A stretch of 64,000 nt of DNA, taken from contig JAPDNP010000008.1 in assembly GCA_025989215.1 (NCBI GenBank), positions 186,001 to 250,000 on the forward strand, written 5' to 3'. The translations under genes were made by a program, and so were the position numbers. Shown here one piece after another: positions 23,163 to 33,226 of the stretch (position 1 is its first letter; every line of letters begins with the position of its first letter). The stretch comes from Neisseriaceae bacterium JH1-16 (lineage in GTDB: Bacteria; Pseudomonadota; Gammaproteobacteria; Burkholderiales; Chromobacteriaceae). The notes under the pieces are model-generated. The model saw only the letters and a list, made by a program, of their open reading frames with translations, made no database searches and was not told where the DNA came from.

Positions 23163-24005
23163 ATGCAGGTCAGCGTCGTCGATTACCGTGCCGCCGAGGC
23201 GGCCGAACAGTTCACCCGCTCGCTGCGCGAGACCGGCTTCGCGGTGCTGGTGAATCACCCGATCCCGCAGGCGCAGCTCGAAGCGCTCTACGCCGACTGG
23301 CTGACGTTCTTCGCTGGCGACGCCAAGAAAAACTACGCGTTCTCGGTCGACACCCAGGACGGCTGGTTTTCCAGCGCCGTGTCGGAAACCGCCAAGGGCC
23401 ACACCGAGAAGGACCTGAAGGAGTACTACCACGTCTATCCGTGGGGACGCATCCCGCCGGTGCTGAAGGCGCCGACGCTGGCCTACTACGAGCTCGCCAC
23501 CGGGCTCGCCGCCGAGCTGCTCGGCTGGGTCGAGCGCCACACCCCGGCCGACATCGCCGCGCACTACAGCGAACCCTTGTCCGGCATGATCGGCGACAGC
23601 CGCCAGACGCTGCTGCGGGTGCTGCGCTACCCGCCGCTGACCGGCGAGGAACCGGCTGGCGCCTTGCGCGCCGCGCCGCACGAAGACATCAACCTGTTGA
23701 CGCTGCTGCCGGCCGCCAACGAACCGGGTCTGCAGGTACGCGCGCGCGATGGTGCGTGGCTCGACGTGCCGTGCGACTTCGGCATGCTGATCGTCAATAT
23801 CGGCGACATGCTGCAGGAGGCCTCGCAGGGCTATTACCCGTCGACCACCCACCGCGTGGTCAACCCCGAGGGCAACGCCGCTGCCCGCAGCCGCATCTCG
23901 CTGCCGCTGTTCCTGCATCCCCGCCCGGAGGTGGTGCTGTCCGAACGCTACACCGCCGGCAGCTACCTGGCAGAGCGGCTGCGCGAGCTGGGCGTGAAGC
24001 CTTAA
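23163..24005 (+). CDS. 2-oxoglutarate/Fe(II) oxygenase, isopenicillin-N-synthase-like
   Basis: 280 residues. The iron-binding facial triad is H173 and D175 (APHEDINLLTLL) with H230 (STTHRVVNP), and the oxoglutarate-binding R244/S246 follows (ARSRIS). The overall pattern matches the isopenicillin N synthase/2OG-Fe(II) superfamily with a DIOX-like N-terminal half, including a YYHVYPWG segment. Proteobacterial members of this group are mostly uncharacterised; substrate unknown. The ATG at 23163 has AGGAG upstream. The stop codon TAA abuts a small palindromic element. Confidence 0.88.
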   Translation: MQVSVVDYRAAEAAEQFTRSLRETGFAVLVNHPIPQAQLEALYADWLTFFAGDAKKNYAFSVDTQDGWFSSAVSETAKGHTEKDLKEYYHVYPWGRIPPVLKAPTLAYYELATGLAAELLGWVERHTPADIAAHYSEPLSGMIGDSRQTLLRVLRYPPLTGEEPAGALRAAPHEDINLLTLLPAANEPGLQVRARDGAWLDVPCDFGMLIVNIGDMLQEASQGYYPSTTHRVVNPEGNAAARSRISLPLFLHPRPEVVLSERYTAGSYLAERLRELGVKP

Positions 24006-24117
24006 GAGCCGCTAGCAAAATTCCCTTGGCGCTGTTGCGCTGCCTTGCCGTACTACTTGTACTGTCTGCGGCAGCACGCCTAGCCTCGGCCACTACGCTG
24101 ATTGTGGTTAGCGGCTC
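24006..24117. mobile_element. Family B palindromic element, copy 1
   Basis: 112 bp. The left tip is GAGCCGCTAGCAAAA and the right tip reads inwards as GAGCCGCTAACC. It is flanked on both sides by TAA (24003-24005, the stop codon of the oxygenase gene, and 24118-24120). The inside contains TGCCTTGCCGTAC and TTGTACTGTC, shared with copies at 33227, 49577 and 59410. No coding capacity. Confidence 0.85.
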
Positions 24118-24250
24118 TAAACGGCGCTTCGGCCAAGCTCTCCATCGGTAAGCGGCCGGCAACCGCCGGGCCGGCCGCACTGCCCGCAGTCAAGCCGGGC
24201 GGCTATGCTCACGGAAGCAGTCCTGCCCGCCGTGTCCATGGAGGCGTCCG

Positions 24251-24544
24251 ATGCTCTACCTCGTCAGCTGGACCATCCATTCCAGCCACCGCAACGCCGC
24301 GATCAAACGTTTCCTCGGCGCTGCCGCCCAGCCGCCGGGCGAAGTGAAGCTGCTCGGCCGCTGGCACGCGGTCGGCCCGCTTACCGGCTTCGCCCTGGCG
24401 GAAACCGACGACCTTCAGGCGCTGTTCCACTGGTTCATGCAATGGAGCGACCTGCTCGACTTCGACGTCGTGCCGGCGCTCACCGACGAGCAGCTCGGCC
24501 AGGCGCTGCAGGCCAGCCAGTCGCACTGGTGGCAACACGAATGA
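24251..24544 (+). CDS. DUF3303 small protein
   Basis: 97 residues with the DUF3303 pattern: MLYLVSWTIHSSHRNAAIKRFL at the start, GEVKLLGRWHAVGPLTGFALAETDD in the middle, and WSDLLDFDVVPALTDEQLGQAL at the end. It looks like a ferredoxin-like alpha-beta barrel monomer; biochemical role unknown. The ATG at 24251 has GGAGG seven bases upstream, a good start. It stands in its own short unit between a family B element and the next membrane protein gene. Confidence 0.85.
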   Translation: MLYLVSWTIHSSHRNAAIKRFLGAAAQPPGEVKLLGRWHAVGPLTGFALAETDDLQALFHWFMQWSDLLDFDVVPALTDEQLGQALQASQSHWWQHE

Positions 24545-24656
24545 CTGCAGTTGCGCCGATTCACAATGTCGTCGGCATTGCCTTTCCCGCCGCTCTTGGC
24601 TATACATAGCAGCTGCTCCCGCTGCGCCGCAGCATTTCCCCCGCAAGGAACACTGC

Positions 24657-25172
24657 ATGAACCAACCGGACGCCTCGCGTCTGCGCCTGACCGGCGACGA
24701 CCCGGCCGCCTGGCCGCTCTGGGTGCTCGCCGCCGTCGTGCTGGGCGCCTGGCAGGCCGGTGCGCGCTGGCCGATCGGCATGCCCGGTTACCAGGGCGTG
24801 GTGACGATGGCGCTGCTGGTGGTGATGCTACGCCGACGCGACGGCCGGCTCAGCGCCACCGTCCTGGTTGCCGGCGGCCTGCTGTTCGCCGGCCTGCTCG
24901 GCGCGCCGCTCGGACTCAACAAGGTATTCGCCCATCTGGGCATGGCGCTGCTGCTCGACCTGGGCGCCACGCGCGCGCGCCGCGGCTGGCAGTGGGTGCT
25001 GCTCGCCGGCGCCGCCTTCGCGCTGCGCCCAGTGCTGCGCTGGTGGCTGCTGCCCTATACCGGCGGCCAGTGGGGCGCCGAACCGCTGTGGCAGGTGGTC
25101 GGCTGGCATGCGGTGTTCGGTTGTGCCGGCGGCAGCCTCGGCGCGCTCCTGTTGCGCCGGCCGCGGCGCTGA
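24657..25172 (+). CDS. Uncharacterised integral membrane protein
   Basis: 171 residues. Several hydrophobic stretches are visible: about 20-36, 47-58, 66-82, 85-98, 107-125 and 143-165, with Arg-rich turns (RRRDGR, ATRARRGW). I do not recognise a family. The ATG at 24657 has AAGGAA upstream. Its TGA stop is directly followed by a family A element tip, so the element sits in or next to the stop codon. Confidence 0.7.
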   Translation: MNQPDASRLRLTGDDPAAWPLWVLAAVVLGAWQAGARWPIGMPGYQGVVTMALLVVMLRRRDGRLSATVLVAGGLLFAGLLGAPLGLNKVFAHLGMALLLDLGATRARRGWQWVLLAGAAFALRPVLRWWLLPYTGGQWGAEPLWQVVGWHAVFGCAGGSLGALLLRRPRR

Positions 25173-25302
25173 GAACCTGTTCACGATCTGCAGCACTCGG
25201 GTGACCCTGCGTTGAAATACCACTCAACATGCTCATGGACTCCATGTACGCTTCGCCGTTTCGCGCCATTGCCCCTGCGTTCACGAGATCTTGAACTGGC
25301 TC
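25173..25302. mobile_element. Family A palindromic element, copy 1
   Basis: 130 bp, in the opposite orientation to copies 3 and 4. It starts GAACCTGTTCACGATCT directly after TGA (25170-25172, the stop of the upstream gene) and ends with a degenerate tip followed by TGC. Internal blocks such as GCGTTGAAAT, CAACATGCTCATGGACTC and GTTTCGCG match the other family A copies. Confidence 0.85.
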
Positions 25303-25384
25303 TGCGCCGATGACCGCGTGCCGACACGACGTCGAGGCGCGGCTCGCAGCCGGTTCGCCCCGGGCTCTGGTGTAGAATCGACCG

Positions 25385-27562
25385 ATGGATACTCTGCACG
25401 CCCCCCACGATCCCCTGCTCGCCGGCCTGAACCCGGAGCAACTGACTGCCGTCACCTGGCCGGCCAAGAGCGCGCTGGTGCTCGCCGGCGCCGGCAGCGG
25501 CAAGACCAGGGTGCTGACCACCCGCATCGCCTGGCTGCTGCAAACCAGCCAGATCGCCCCGAGCGGCCTGTTGGCCGTCACCTTCACCAATAAGGCGGCG
25601 CGCGAGATGCAGACCCGGCTGGCCAGCCTGGTGCCGGTGAACGTGCGCACCATGTGGATCGGCACCTTCCACGGCCTGTGCAACCGCTTCCTGCGCACCC
25701 ACTGGCGCGATGCCGGTCTGCCGCAGACCTTCCAGATCCTCGATTCGGCCGACCAGCAATCGGCGATCAAGCGGCTGTTGAAGGCGCTGGAGCTGTCCGA
25801 CGAAAAATTCCCGCCCAAGGCGGTGCAGGGCTTTATCAACGGCCAGAAAGAGGCCGGCGTGCGCGCCGAGGCGCTGTCGGCCCACGACCCCTACACCAAG
25901 AAACTGATCGAGCTGTACGCCGCCTACGACGCGCAGTGCCGTCGCGAGGGCGTCGCCGATTTCGCCGAACTGCTGCTGCGCAGCTACGAGGTGCTGGCGG
26001 CCAATAAGGCGTTGGCCGAACACTACCGTACGCGCTTCCACCACATCCTGGTCGACGAGTTCCAGGACACCAACCGCCTGCAGTACGCCTGGCTGACGCT
26101 GTTGGCCGGGCGCGACAACGCGCTGTTCGCCGTCGGCGACGACGACCAGAGCATCTACGCCTTCCGCGGTGCCGAGGTCGGCAATATGCGCGCGCTGATG
26201 CACGACTACGGCATCGCCGCACCGATCCGCCTGGAGCAGAACTACCGCTCGGCCGGCAACATTCTTAACGCCGCCAACGCGGTGATCGAGCAGAACGATG
26301 GCCGGCTCGGCAAGAACCTGTGGACCGACGCCGGTGAGGGCGAAACGCTGCGCCTCTACGAGGCGTACTCGGATGGCGAGGAAGCCGAATTCATCGTCGA
26401 CGAGGTGCGTGCGCTCAAACGCGAAGGGCTCAGCCTCGCCGACATCGCCGTGCTGTACCGCAGCAACGCCCAGTCGCGCATTCTCGAGCACGTGCTGGTC
26501 AAGGCCGGCCTGTCCTACCGCATCTACGGCGGCCTGCGCTTCTTCGAGCGCCAGGAGATCAAGCACGCGCTCGCCTACCTGCGGCTGATGGTCAACCCGG
26601 ACGACGACAATGCGCTGCTGCGCATCGTCAACGTGCCGGCGCGCGGCATCGGCGCGCGCAGCGTCGAGAGCCTGCTGGCCGCCGGGCGCGAGCAGGGCGT
26701 GACGCTGTGGCAGGCCGCCTGCGGCTCGGGCACCGGCAACAAGAAGCTCGGCACCTTCGTGCTGCTGATCGACCGGCTGCGCGAGCGCGCCGAAGGGCTG
26801 GCCCTGGCCGAAGCGATCAGCCTGGCGATCGACGACTCCGGCCTGCGCGCGATGTACCAAGAGGACAAGAAGGATGGTGAGGAGCGCCTCGCCAACCTGG
26901 ACGAACTGATCAACGCCGCCGCCGGCTTCTTCCCGGACGACCCGGACAACGCGCTGGTCGAATTCCTCACCGCCGCCGCGCTGGAAGCGGGCGAACACCA
27001 GGCCGAGGCCGGTCAGGACGCGCTGCAGCTGATGACGGTACACGCTGCCAAGGGCCTGGAATTCGACGCGGTATTCGTGTCCGGCCTGGAAGAAGGGCTA
27101 TTCCCGCACGAGAACAGCCTGGCCGACAGCAAGGGCCTGCAGGAAGAGCGCCGGCTGATGTACGTGGCGATGACCCGGGCTCGCCAGCGCCTGTATCTGA
27201 GCTGCGCGCAGCAGCGCATGCTGCACGGCCGCTCCAGCTATCCGATCCGCTCGCGCTTCGTCGACGAGGTGCCTACCGAGCTGGTCAAGGTGCTGTCCTC
27301 GCGCCCCAAACCGATGCCGATCAACCAGCGCGCCCCGTGGCTGGACGCGGCGCCGAGCAGTGCCGACCGCAACGCTGCTGGCCAGCGTTCGGCCGACTCG
27401 GGCGGCTGGCGCATCGGCCAATCGGTCGAGCATGCCAAGTTCGGGCTTGGCGTTGTCATTAATGCCGAAGGCTCCGGTGACGATATAAGATTACAAATCA
27501 ATTTTGCCGAACACGGGGTGAAGTGGCTCGACCTGCGCTACGCCAAGCTTGTCCCGGCCTAA
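25385..27562 (+). CDS. uvrD: DNA helicase II (UvrD)
   Basis: 725 residues, superfamily 1A 3'-to-5' helicase for nucleotide excision and mismatch repair. Walker A is LAGAGSGKT (33-41); VDEFQDTNRLQ is Walker B, followed by GDDDQSIYAFRGA and QNYRS motifs, and MTVHAAKGLEFDAVF and VAMTRARQRLYL near the end. The C-terminal VEHAKFGLGVVINAEG...GVKWLDLRYAKLVPA is the Tudor-like tail of UvrD/PcrA, which separates it from Rep. Start ATG at 25385, 83 bases after a family A element. A signalling gene follows after 28 bases. Confidence 0.97.
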   Translation: MDTLHAPHDPLLAGLNPEQLTAVTWPAKSALVLAGAGSGKTRVLTTRIAWLLQTSQIAPSGLLAVTFTNKAAREMQTRLASLVPVNVRTMWIGTFHGLCNRFLRTHWRDAGLPQTFQILDSADQQSAIKRLLKALELSDEKFPPKAVQGFINGQKEAGVRAEALSAHDPYTKKLIELYAAYDAQCRREGVADFAELLLRSYEVLAANKALAEHYRTRFHHILVDEFQDTNRLQYAWLTLLAGRDNALFAVGDDDQSIYAFRGAEVGNMRALMHDYGIAAPIRLEQNYRSAGNILNAANAVIEQNDGRLGKNLWTDAGEGETLRLYEAYSDGEEAEFIVDEVRALKREGLSLADIAVLYRSNAQSRILEHVLVKAGLSYRIYGGLRFFERQEIKHALAYLRLMVNPDDDNALLRIVNVPARGIGARSVESLLAAGREQGVTLWQAACGSGTGNKKLGTFVLLIDRLRERAEGLALAEAISLAIDDSGLRAMYQEDKKDGEERLANLDELINAAAGFFPDDPDNALVEFLTAAALEAGEHQAEAGQDALQLMTVHAAKGLEFDAVFVSGLEEGLFPHENSLADSKGLQEERRLMYVAMTRARQRLYLSCAQQRMLHGRSSYPIRSRFVDEVPTELVKVLSSRPKPMPINQRAPWLDAAPSSADRNAAGQRSADSGGWRIGQSVEHAKFGLGVVINAEGSGDDIRLQINFAEHGVKWLDLRYAKLVPA

Positions 27563-27590
27563 CCCGATGATTTTTCAGCCCTCCTAGACG

Positions 27591-29297
27591 ATGAGCGATC
27601 TTTCCCTCACCACCCTCTCCAACGTGGCGGCCTCCGGCCGCAATACCCAGGCCCGCCGCCAGGAGAGCAACCCCTACAAGAAGCGCCGCATCCTGGTCAT
27701 CGACAACATACCGGACATGCAACGCTCGCTGGGAATGACGCTCGCCTCGTTCGGGGCGGAAAAGATCGACTATTCCGGTCGCCCGGCCGACGCGCTGACC
27801 AAGCTCGCTAAGTTCGACTTCGACATCGTGTTGTGCGACTTCGACCTGGGCAACGGTTGCGACGGGCTCAACCTGCTCGACGAGGCGCGCGGGCGCAACC
27901 TGATCAAGCCGTCCTGCGTGTTCATCCTGCTCACCGGCGAGCGCCGCGCCCCGCGCGTCACCTCGGCCGCCGAGCTGGCTCCCGACGACTACCTGCTCAA
28001 GCCGTTCACCGGCGAACTGTTGCGCCTGCGCCTCGAACGCGCGGTGCAGCGCCGCGCCGCATTCCGGGTGCTGGACGAGGCGATCATGCGTCACGACTAT
28101 CTAGTGGCGATCGAAATCTGCAAGCGCCAGGTCGCCGCACGCAGCCCGCATTCGCTCGAATTCATGAAATTGCGCGGCACACTGGCGCTGAAGATCAGCG
28201 ACTTTGCCGGCGCCAAGGCGCTCTATATGGACGCGCTGCGCATCAAGCCGCTGCCCTGGATCAAACTCGGTCTTGCAAAAGCCCTACTCGGCTTGAAGGA
28301 ATACGACGAAGCGCGTCTATTATTTGAGGAGGTCCTCGCCGATAATGACCAAGTGATCGAGGCGTATGACGGGCTAGCCCGCTTGCAACAGCTCAATCAC
28401 CAGCTGAAGGCGGCCCAGCAGAGCCTGTTGCGTGCGGTTGCGCTGTCTCCGCTCTTGGTGCAGCGCCAGCAGCAACTGGCCGAGGTGGCACTGCTCAACG
28501 ATGACTTGGAAGTCGCCGAGGCAGTCAGTCGCGAGACGCTCGAGCTGGCGCGCCATTCATGGCGCCGCGCACCGGGACAGTACGCGCTGGCCGCACGCAT
28601 CCAGTTGGCCCGCAGCGACGACGCCGCCGCCTTGCGCACCGTCGACCAACTGCGCCGCGACCTGCGCGACGATGCCGGGGCGGCGTGGATGGCTAACGTG
28701 ATCGATAGTCAGATTCAACTGAAGCTCGGCCATCAGGACAGCGCCGGCCGACTGCTCGACGAGGCCGATGCGGCATTCGCCGAGCTGGCCCGGAGCCTGC
28801 CGCCCGAGGCCCATATGGAATACGCCCGCGCCTGTCATGCACAAGGTCGGCGCGAACAGACAGAGACCGTGTTGCGCGAACTGGTGCGCAACCACCACGA
28901 CAACGAGATATTGCTTGAGCGGGTCGGCACGCTGTTCAGCGCGATCGGCGAGGACGAGCAGGGCCGCCAGCTGATCAGCGAAAGCGTGCAGGCGGTGATA
29001 GAACTGAACAACCAGGCGGTGGCCGAAGCGAAGGCCGGTCGCTTCACTGAGGCGATCGAGCAGTTCCTGCGTGCCGCCGACGAGCTGCCGGACAATCTGC
29101 AGGTCAGGCTCAACCTGGTCAATGCCACGCTGACCCTGGTGCATCGTCAGGGCTGGCATGAAGAGTATATGCGTCGCGCCCACGACATCATGCTCACGGT
29201 GCGCGACATGGCGCCGACCGACGGCAAGTTCCAGAAGCTGCTGGTCACCTGGCGACGACTTGTCGAAAAACTGGGCAAACCGCAATGGGCACTCTGA
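27591..29297 (+). CDS. Response regulator receiver with TPR repeats
   Basis: 568 residues. Residues about 32-150 form a receiver domain: phospho-acceptor D83 (LCDFDLGNG), T115 (LLTGE) and K137 (LLKPF) are present, but the usual first acidic pair is Asp-Asn (VIDN), not Asp-Asp. The rest is alpha-helical with TPR-like units (GTLALKISDFAGAKALYMDALRI, GLAKALLGLKEYDEARLLFEEVL and more to residue ~530). Layout resembles VieB-like receiver-TPR proteins, which act through protein binding, not DNA. No kinase is adjacent. The last 13 bases overlap the LytTR gene. Confidence 0.88.
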   Translation: MSDLSLTTLSNVAASGRNTQARRQESNPYKKRRILVIDNIPDMQRSLGMTLASFGAEKIDYSGRPADALTKLAKFDFDIVLCDFDLGNGCDGLNLLDEARGRNLIKPSCVFILLTGERRAPRVTSAAELAPDDYLLKPFTGELLRLRLERAVQRRAAFRVLDEAIMRHDYLVAIEICKRQVAARSPHSLEFMKLRGTLALKISDFAGAKALYMDALRIKPLPWIKLGLAKALLGLKEYDEARLLFEEVLADNDQVIEAYDGLARLQQLNHQLKAAQQSLLRAVALSPLLVQRQQQLAEVALLNDDLEVAEAVSRETLELARHSWRRAPGQYALAARIQLARSDDAAALRTVDQLRRDLRDDAGAAWMANVIDSQIQLKLGHQDSAGRLLDEADAAFAELARSLPPEAHMEYARACHAQGRREQTETVLRELVRNHHDNEILLERVGTLFSAIGEDEQGRQLISESVQAVIELNNQAVAEAKAGRFTEAIEQFLRAADELPDNLQVRLNLVNATLTLVHRQGWHEEYMRRAHDIMLTVRDMAPTDGKFQKLLVTWRRLVEKLGKPQWAL

Positions 29298-30016
29298 ATG
29301 CGCTATCCATCCTGATCCTCGACGACGAGCCGCTGGCACGCGAGCGATTACGGACGCTGCTGTCGGACTGCGGCACCGAACCGGTCGCCGAATTCGGCGA
29401 GGCCAGTTCCGCGCTGGACTGGCTCAGCCACCACCCTGTCGATGTCGCACTGGTCGACATCCGCCTGCCCGGCATGTCGGGCATGGAATTCGCCCGCCAA
29501 CTGAGCGAGCGCTGCCTCACCCCACCGGCACTGATCTTCACCACTGCCCTCGACACTCACGCGGTCGACGCCTTCGAGCTCGCCGCCACCGACTACCTGC
29601 TCAAACCCGTCCGACTGGAACGCCTGCGCACCGCGCTGGAACGAGCTGCCGGCCGCCGTCCGGTCAGCGGCAAGCGCTTCACCCAGTTCACCGTGCGCAG
29701 TCGCGACCGGGTGCAACTGGTGCCGCTGGAGCAGGCACGCTACCTGAAAGCCGAGCTGAAGTACGTGACGCTGGTCACCGCCAGCGGCCAGGAATACCTG
29801 CTCGACGACTCGCTGATCAAGCTCGAGGAGGACCTCGGCCCGGCCGCGCTGCGCATCCATCGCAACTGTCTGGTGATGCGCCATGCCATCGTCAGCGTCG
29901 AGCGAATCGGTACCCCACCGGATGACCATTGGGCGGTACAGCTGACCGACGTGGCCGAGCGGCTGCCGGTCAGCCGTCGCCAGCTCGCCGCACTGCGCGC
30001 CGCCGTCGGCCGCTGA
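29285..30016 (+). CDS. LytTR-family response regulator (AlgR/YpdB-like)
   Basis: 243 residues. Receiver with D58 (ALVDIRLPGMSG) and K87 region (YLLKPV), then a C-terminal LytTR DNA-binding domain (about 135-240) with FTVRSRDRVQLVPLEQARYLKAELKYVTL and LRIHRNCLV. Such proteins bind direct repeats in promoters and are often paired with an AlgZ/LytS-type kinase; none is adjacent, so the regulator is an orphan here. Its ATG lies inside the end of the receiver-TPR gene (13-base overlap), implying co-translation and probably one signalling pathway. Confidence 0.92.
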   Translation: MGTLNALSILILDDEPLARERLRTLLSDCGTEPVAEFGEASSALDWLSHHPVDVALVDIRLPGMSGMEFARQLSERCLTPPALIFTTALDTHAVDAFELAATDYLLKPVRLERLRTALERAAGRRPVSGKRFTQFTVRSRDRVQLVPLEQARYLKAELKYVTLVTASGQEYLLDDSLIKLEEDLGPAALRIHRNCLVMRHAIVSVERIGTPPDDHWAVQLTDVAERLPVSRRQLAALRAAVGR

Positions 30017-30120
30017 CCCCTTCTACGGACCAGCACGTTGGCCGAAGCGCGACTTCGGCTCACGCGTTTGCCCCTGCATGGCAGATAGCCGGCATGCCCT
30101 GACGTCACCCGCCGAAAACG

Positions 30121-30147
30121 ACGACGCCCCGGCTCGCGGGGCGTCGT
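30121..30147. terminator. Terminator of the sulfate operon
   Basis: ACGACGCCCCG and CGGGGCGTCGT pair around GCTCG; on the minus strand it is followed by CGTTTT. It lies after cysA on that strand and may also stop the LytTR transcript. Confidence 0.75.
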
Positions 30148-30176
30148 ACACGCATAATTAAATCAAGTACTGCCTG

Positions 30177-30347
30177 GAACCTGTTCAGAATCTGTCGCGA
30201 GCGGGCCTCAGCGGGGTGAAGAGCAGCATAGGAACCGGAATGTACTGAAGTACATGAGGACTTCCGATTGCTGAGCGAATCAACAGATTCGCACGCTAAG
30301 CGCATGAGTCCCGATCAGGACCAAGCAACAAGATTATGCTCAGATTC
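30177..30347. mobile_element. Diverged family A element (copy 5)
   Basis: 171 bp. The left tip GAACCTGTTCAGAATCT is close to family A; the right tip, read inwards, is GAATCTGAGCATAATCT. The right flank TCA (30348-30350) is the cysA stop codon on the minus strand. The left flank shows no matching TNA. It contains an internal palindrome around GTACTGAAGTAC. The 331-base gap 30017-30347 holds only this element, a terminator and one 9-mer copy. Confidence 0.6.
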
Positions 30348-31430
30348 TCAGATCACGTAGTCCTGCTGCGCCTGGTCCTTCAGAAACACCGCCACCTTCT
30401 TCGGCGTGACGTAGACGGTGTCGCCCAGCATCAGGCCCAGCTCGCGGTAGCGCTCCTTGGTGAGCGCCGCCTCGATGGTCTCGCCGCTGCCGATTTGCGC
30501 CAGCTCGATGCGCACCACCGGGCCGACCGCGTGGATGTGCTCCACCGTGCCGGCAGCCAGCGCGCCGTCGGCGACGCGCGATACGTCAAGATCGTGCGGG
30601 CGCACATAGGCGACCGCGTCATCGCTCTGGCCGGCATGCTGCTGGCCGAGGCTGTGCGCGTAGTCGCCGATGGTCAGGCTGCCGCCGTCGACCCGGCCGT
30701 GGAACAGGTTCACGTCGCCGAGGAACTGGGTGACGAACGGGGTGGCCGGCGACTCGTAGATGTCGTCGGGGCGGCCGACCTGCTCGATGTGGCCGTGGTC
30801 CATCACCACCACCCGGTCGGACACTTCCAGCGCCTCTTCCTGGTCGTGGGTGACGAACACGCTGGTGATGTGGATCTCGTCGTGCAGGTCGCGCAGCCAG
30901 CGGCGCAGGTCCTTGCGCACCTTGGCGTCGAGCGCACCGAACGGCTCGTCGAGCAGCAGCACCTTCGGCTCCACCGCCAGGCTGCGGGCCAGGGCGATAC
31001 GCTGGCGCTGGCCGCCAGACAGCTGACTCGGGTAAGCATCGGCCAGCCAGTCGAGCTGCACCAGCTTCAACAGCTTCATCACCCGTTCGCGGATCTCTTC
31101 CTTGCTCGGGCGCTCCTTACGCGACTTCACCGACAGGCCGAAGGCGACGTTGTCGAACACGGTCATGTGGCGGAACAGCGCGTAGTGCTGGAACACGAAA
31201 CCGACCTGGCGCTCCGACACGTGGGTATGGGTGGCATCCTGGCCCGAGAACAGCACCTGGCCCGAATCCGGGCGCTCCAGGCCGGCGACGATGCGCAACA
31301 GCGTGGTCTTGCCGCAGCCGGACGGGCCAAGCAGCGCCAACAGTTCGCCCGAGGCGATGGTCAGGTCGACATTGTCCAGCGCCACGAAGTCGCCGAAGGT
31401 CTTGCGAATATTGCGGATATCGATGGTCAT
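30348..31430 (-). CDS. cysA: Sulfate/thiosulfate ABC importer ATPase
   Basis: 360 residues. The ATPase that powers sulfate uptake through CysT/CysW. Walker [11 protein letters not shown]-loop VFQHYALF, signature [15 protein letters not shown], Walker [13 protein letters not shown] and H-loop [12 protein letters not shown] are present, followed by a C-terminal regulatory (TOBE-like) region of about 120 residues. It is the last gene of the minus-strand sbp-cysT-cysW-cysA operon, 16 bases after cysW. In enteric bacteria such operons are switched on by CysB during sulfur limitation. Confidence 0.97.
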   Translation of the reverse strand: MTIDIRNIRKTFGDFVALDNVDLTIASGELLALLGPSGCGKTTLLRIVAGLERPDSGQVLFSGQDATHTHVSERQVGFVFQHYALFRHMTVFDNVAFGLSVKSRKERPSKEEIRERVMKLLKLVQLDWLADAYPSQLSGGQRQRIALARSLAVEPKVLLLDEPFGALDAKVRKDLRRWLRDLHDEIHITSVFVTHDQEEALEVSDRVVVMDHGHIEQVGRPDDIYESPATPFVTQFLGDVNLFHGRVDGGSLTIGDYAHSLGQQHAGQSDDAVAYVRPHDLDVSRVADGALAAGTVEHIHAVGPVVRIELAQIGSGETIEAALTKERYRELGLMLGDTVYVTPKKVAVFLKDQAQQDYVI

Positions 31431-31446
31431 CTTCGGTTTTCCTGAA

Positions 31447-32334
31447 TCAATGCGTCGAGACCGGGGCCAGGCGGGCCTCCAGCGTGCGTTCCTTGGCGCC
31501 TTCGCGCTGGCGAGCGATGCGCCATTCGATCAGCGTCTTCACCAGCAGCGTCACCAGCGCCAAGAGCGCCAGGATCGATGCGCAGGCGAAGGCGCCGACG
31601 AAGTTGTACTCGTTGTAGAGGATCTCCACATGCAGCGGGATGGTGTTGGTCTCGCCGCGGATGTGGCCGGACACCACGCTGACCGCGCCAAACTCGCCCA
31701 TCGCGCGGGCATTGGTCAGGATCACGCCGTAGAGCAGGCCCCACTTGATGTTGGGGATGGTCACCTTCCAGAAGGTCTGCCAGCCGGACGCACCCAGCAC
31801 CATCGCCGCCTGCTCCTCGTCCTGGCCCTGCGCCTGCATCAGCGGGATCAGCTCGCGCGCCACGAACGGGAAAGTGACGAACACGGTGGCGAGCACGATG
31901 CCCGGCACCGCAAACATCAGCTTGATGTCGTGTTCGGCCAACCACGGGCCGAGCCAGCCCTGCGCGCCGAACAGCAGCATGTACATCAGACCGGCCACCA
32001 CCGGCGACACCGAGAACGGCAGGTCGATCAGCGTGGTGAACAGGCTCTTGCCGCGGAATTCGAAGCGGGCGATCGCCCAGGCGGCCGCCACGCCGAACAC
32101 CACGTTCAGCGGCACCGCGATCGCAGCGGTGAGCAGCGTCAGCTTGATCGCCGACCAGGCTTCCGGCTCGATCAGCGCGGCGAGGTACAGCTCCCAGCCC
32201 TTGGCGAGCGCTTCCCAGAACACCGCGATTAGCGGAATCAGCAGGAACAGGGTGACGAAGGCGAGCGCGACCGCGATCAGCGCGCGGCGCACCCACGGGG
32301 CCTCGGTGGTCAGCGTATGGTTGGCCGAAGACAT
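31447..32334 (-). CDS. cysW: Sulfate ABC importer permease CysW
   Basis: 295 residues with six hydrophobic helices and the permease EAA loop ([31 protein letters not shown]). Blocks [17 protein letters not shown] and [26 protein letters not shown] are typical of CysW as opposed to CysT. It pairs with CysT to form the membrane channel. The ATG at 32334 lies 18 bases after the cysT stop. Two TTGGCCGAA copies fall inside (31933 and 32321). Confidence 0.96.
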   Translation of the reverse strand: MSSANHTLTTEAPWVRRALIAVALAFVTLFLLIPLIAVFWEALAKGWELYLAALIEPEAWSAIKLTLLTAAIAVPLNVVFGVAAAWAIARFEFRGKSLFTTLIDLPFSVSPVVAGLMYMLLFGAQGWLGPWLAEHDIKLMFAVPGIVLATVFVTFPFVARELIPLMQAQGQDEEQAAMVLGASGWQTFWKVTIPNIKWGLLYGVILTNARAMGEFGAVSVVSGHIRGETNTIPLHVEILYNEYNFVGAFACASILALLALVTLLVKTLIEWRIARQREGAKERTLEARLAPVSTH

Positions 32335-32352
32335 GGTTCTCTACTCCCGGAC

Positions 32353-33192
32353 TTAGCGGCCGCCGCCGTGGCGGCGCGCGGCCCACCACTGGATGGCGTT
32401 GATGGCGAACAACAGCACGAAGGACAGGCCGAGCATCACCACCGCCACGGCGGTCGCGCCCAGGTAGTCGTACTGGTCGAGCTTGGAAATGATGATCAGC
32501 GGGGCGATCTCGGACACCAGCGGGATGTTGCCGGCGATGAAGATCACCGAGCCGAACTCGCCGGTGGCGCGGGCGAACGCCATGGTGGTGCCGGTGATCA
32601 GCGCCGGCAGCGCGGCCGGGAAGATCACCCGACGGAAGATCTGGCCGCGGCTGGCGCCGAGGCAGGTCGCCGCCTCTTCCAACTCCTTCTCCAGGTCTTC
32701 CAGCACCGGTTGCACCGTACGCACCACGAAGGGCAGGCCGATGAACACCAGCGCGATCACGATGCCGAGCGGCGTGAACGCCACCTTCAGGCCCAGCGGC
32801 GCCAGGTACTGGCCGATCCAGCCGTTCGGCGCGTACAGCGTGGTCAGCGCGATGCCGGCCACCGCGGTGGGCAGCGCGAACGGCAGATCGATCAGCGCGT
32901 CGATGAAACGCTTGCCCGGGAACGGGTAGCGCACCAGCACCCAGGCGAGCAGGAAGCCGAACACGGCATTGATCAGTGCGGCGATCGCCGAGGCACCGAA
33001 CGACAGCTTCAGCGAGGCGATCACCCGCTCGGCGCCGACGGTGGCGATGAAGGCCGACCAGCCGAGCTTGGTGCTCATCAGCACCAGCGCGGCGAACGGC
33101 AGCAGCACGATCAGCGACAGCCACACCACGCTGATGCCGAACGACAGGCCGAAGCCGGGCAGCACGCTATGTTGACGGTTCAACAGGCTCAT
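32353..33192 (-). CDS. cysT: Sulfate ABC importer permease CysT
   Basis: 279 residues, six hydrophobic helices. The EAA loop is [53 protein letters not shown] and [21 protein letters not shown] identify CysT (CysU). It is the first permease of the operon. The gap to sbp is 182 bases and holds a family B element, unlike the tight spacing elsewhere in the operon. Confidence 0.96.
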   Translation of the reverse strand: MSLLNRQHSVLPGFGLSFGISVVWLSLIVLLPFAALVLMSTKLGWSAFIATVGAERVIASLKLSFGASAIAALINAVFGFLLAWVLVRYPFPGKRFIDALIDLPFALPTAVAGIALTTLYAPNGWIGQYLAPLGLKVAFTPLGIVIALVFIGLPFVVRTVQPVLEDLEKELEEAATCLGASRGQIFRRVIFPAALPALITGTTMAFARATGEFGSVIFIAGNIPLVSEIAPLIIISKLDQYDYLGATAVAVVMLGLSFVLLFAINAIQWWAARRHGGGR

Positions 33193-33226
33193 CGGGATTC
33201 CTAATACAGAAAGAGCTGACTCGTAC

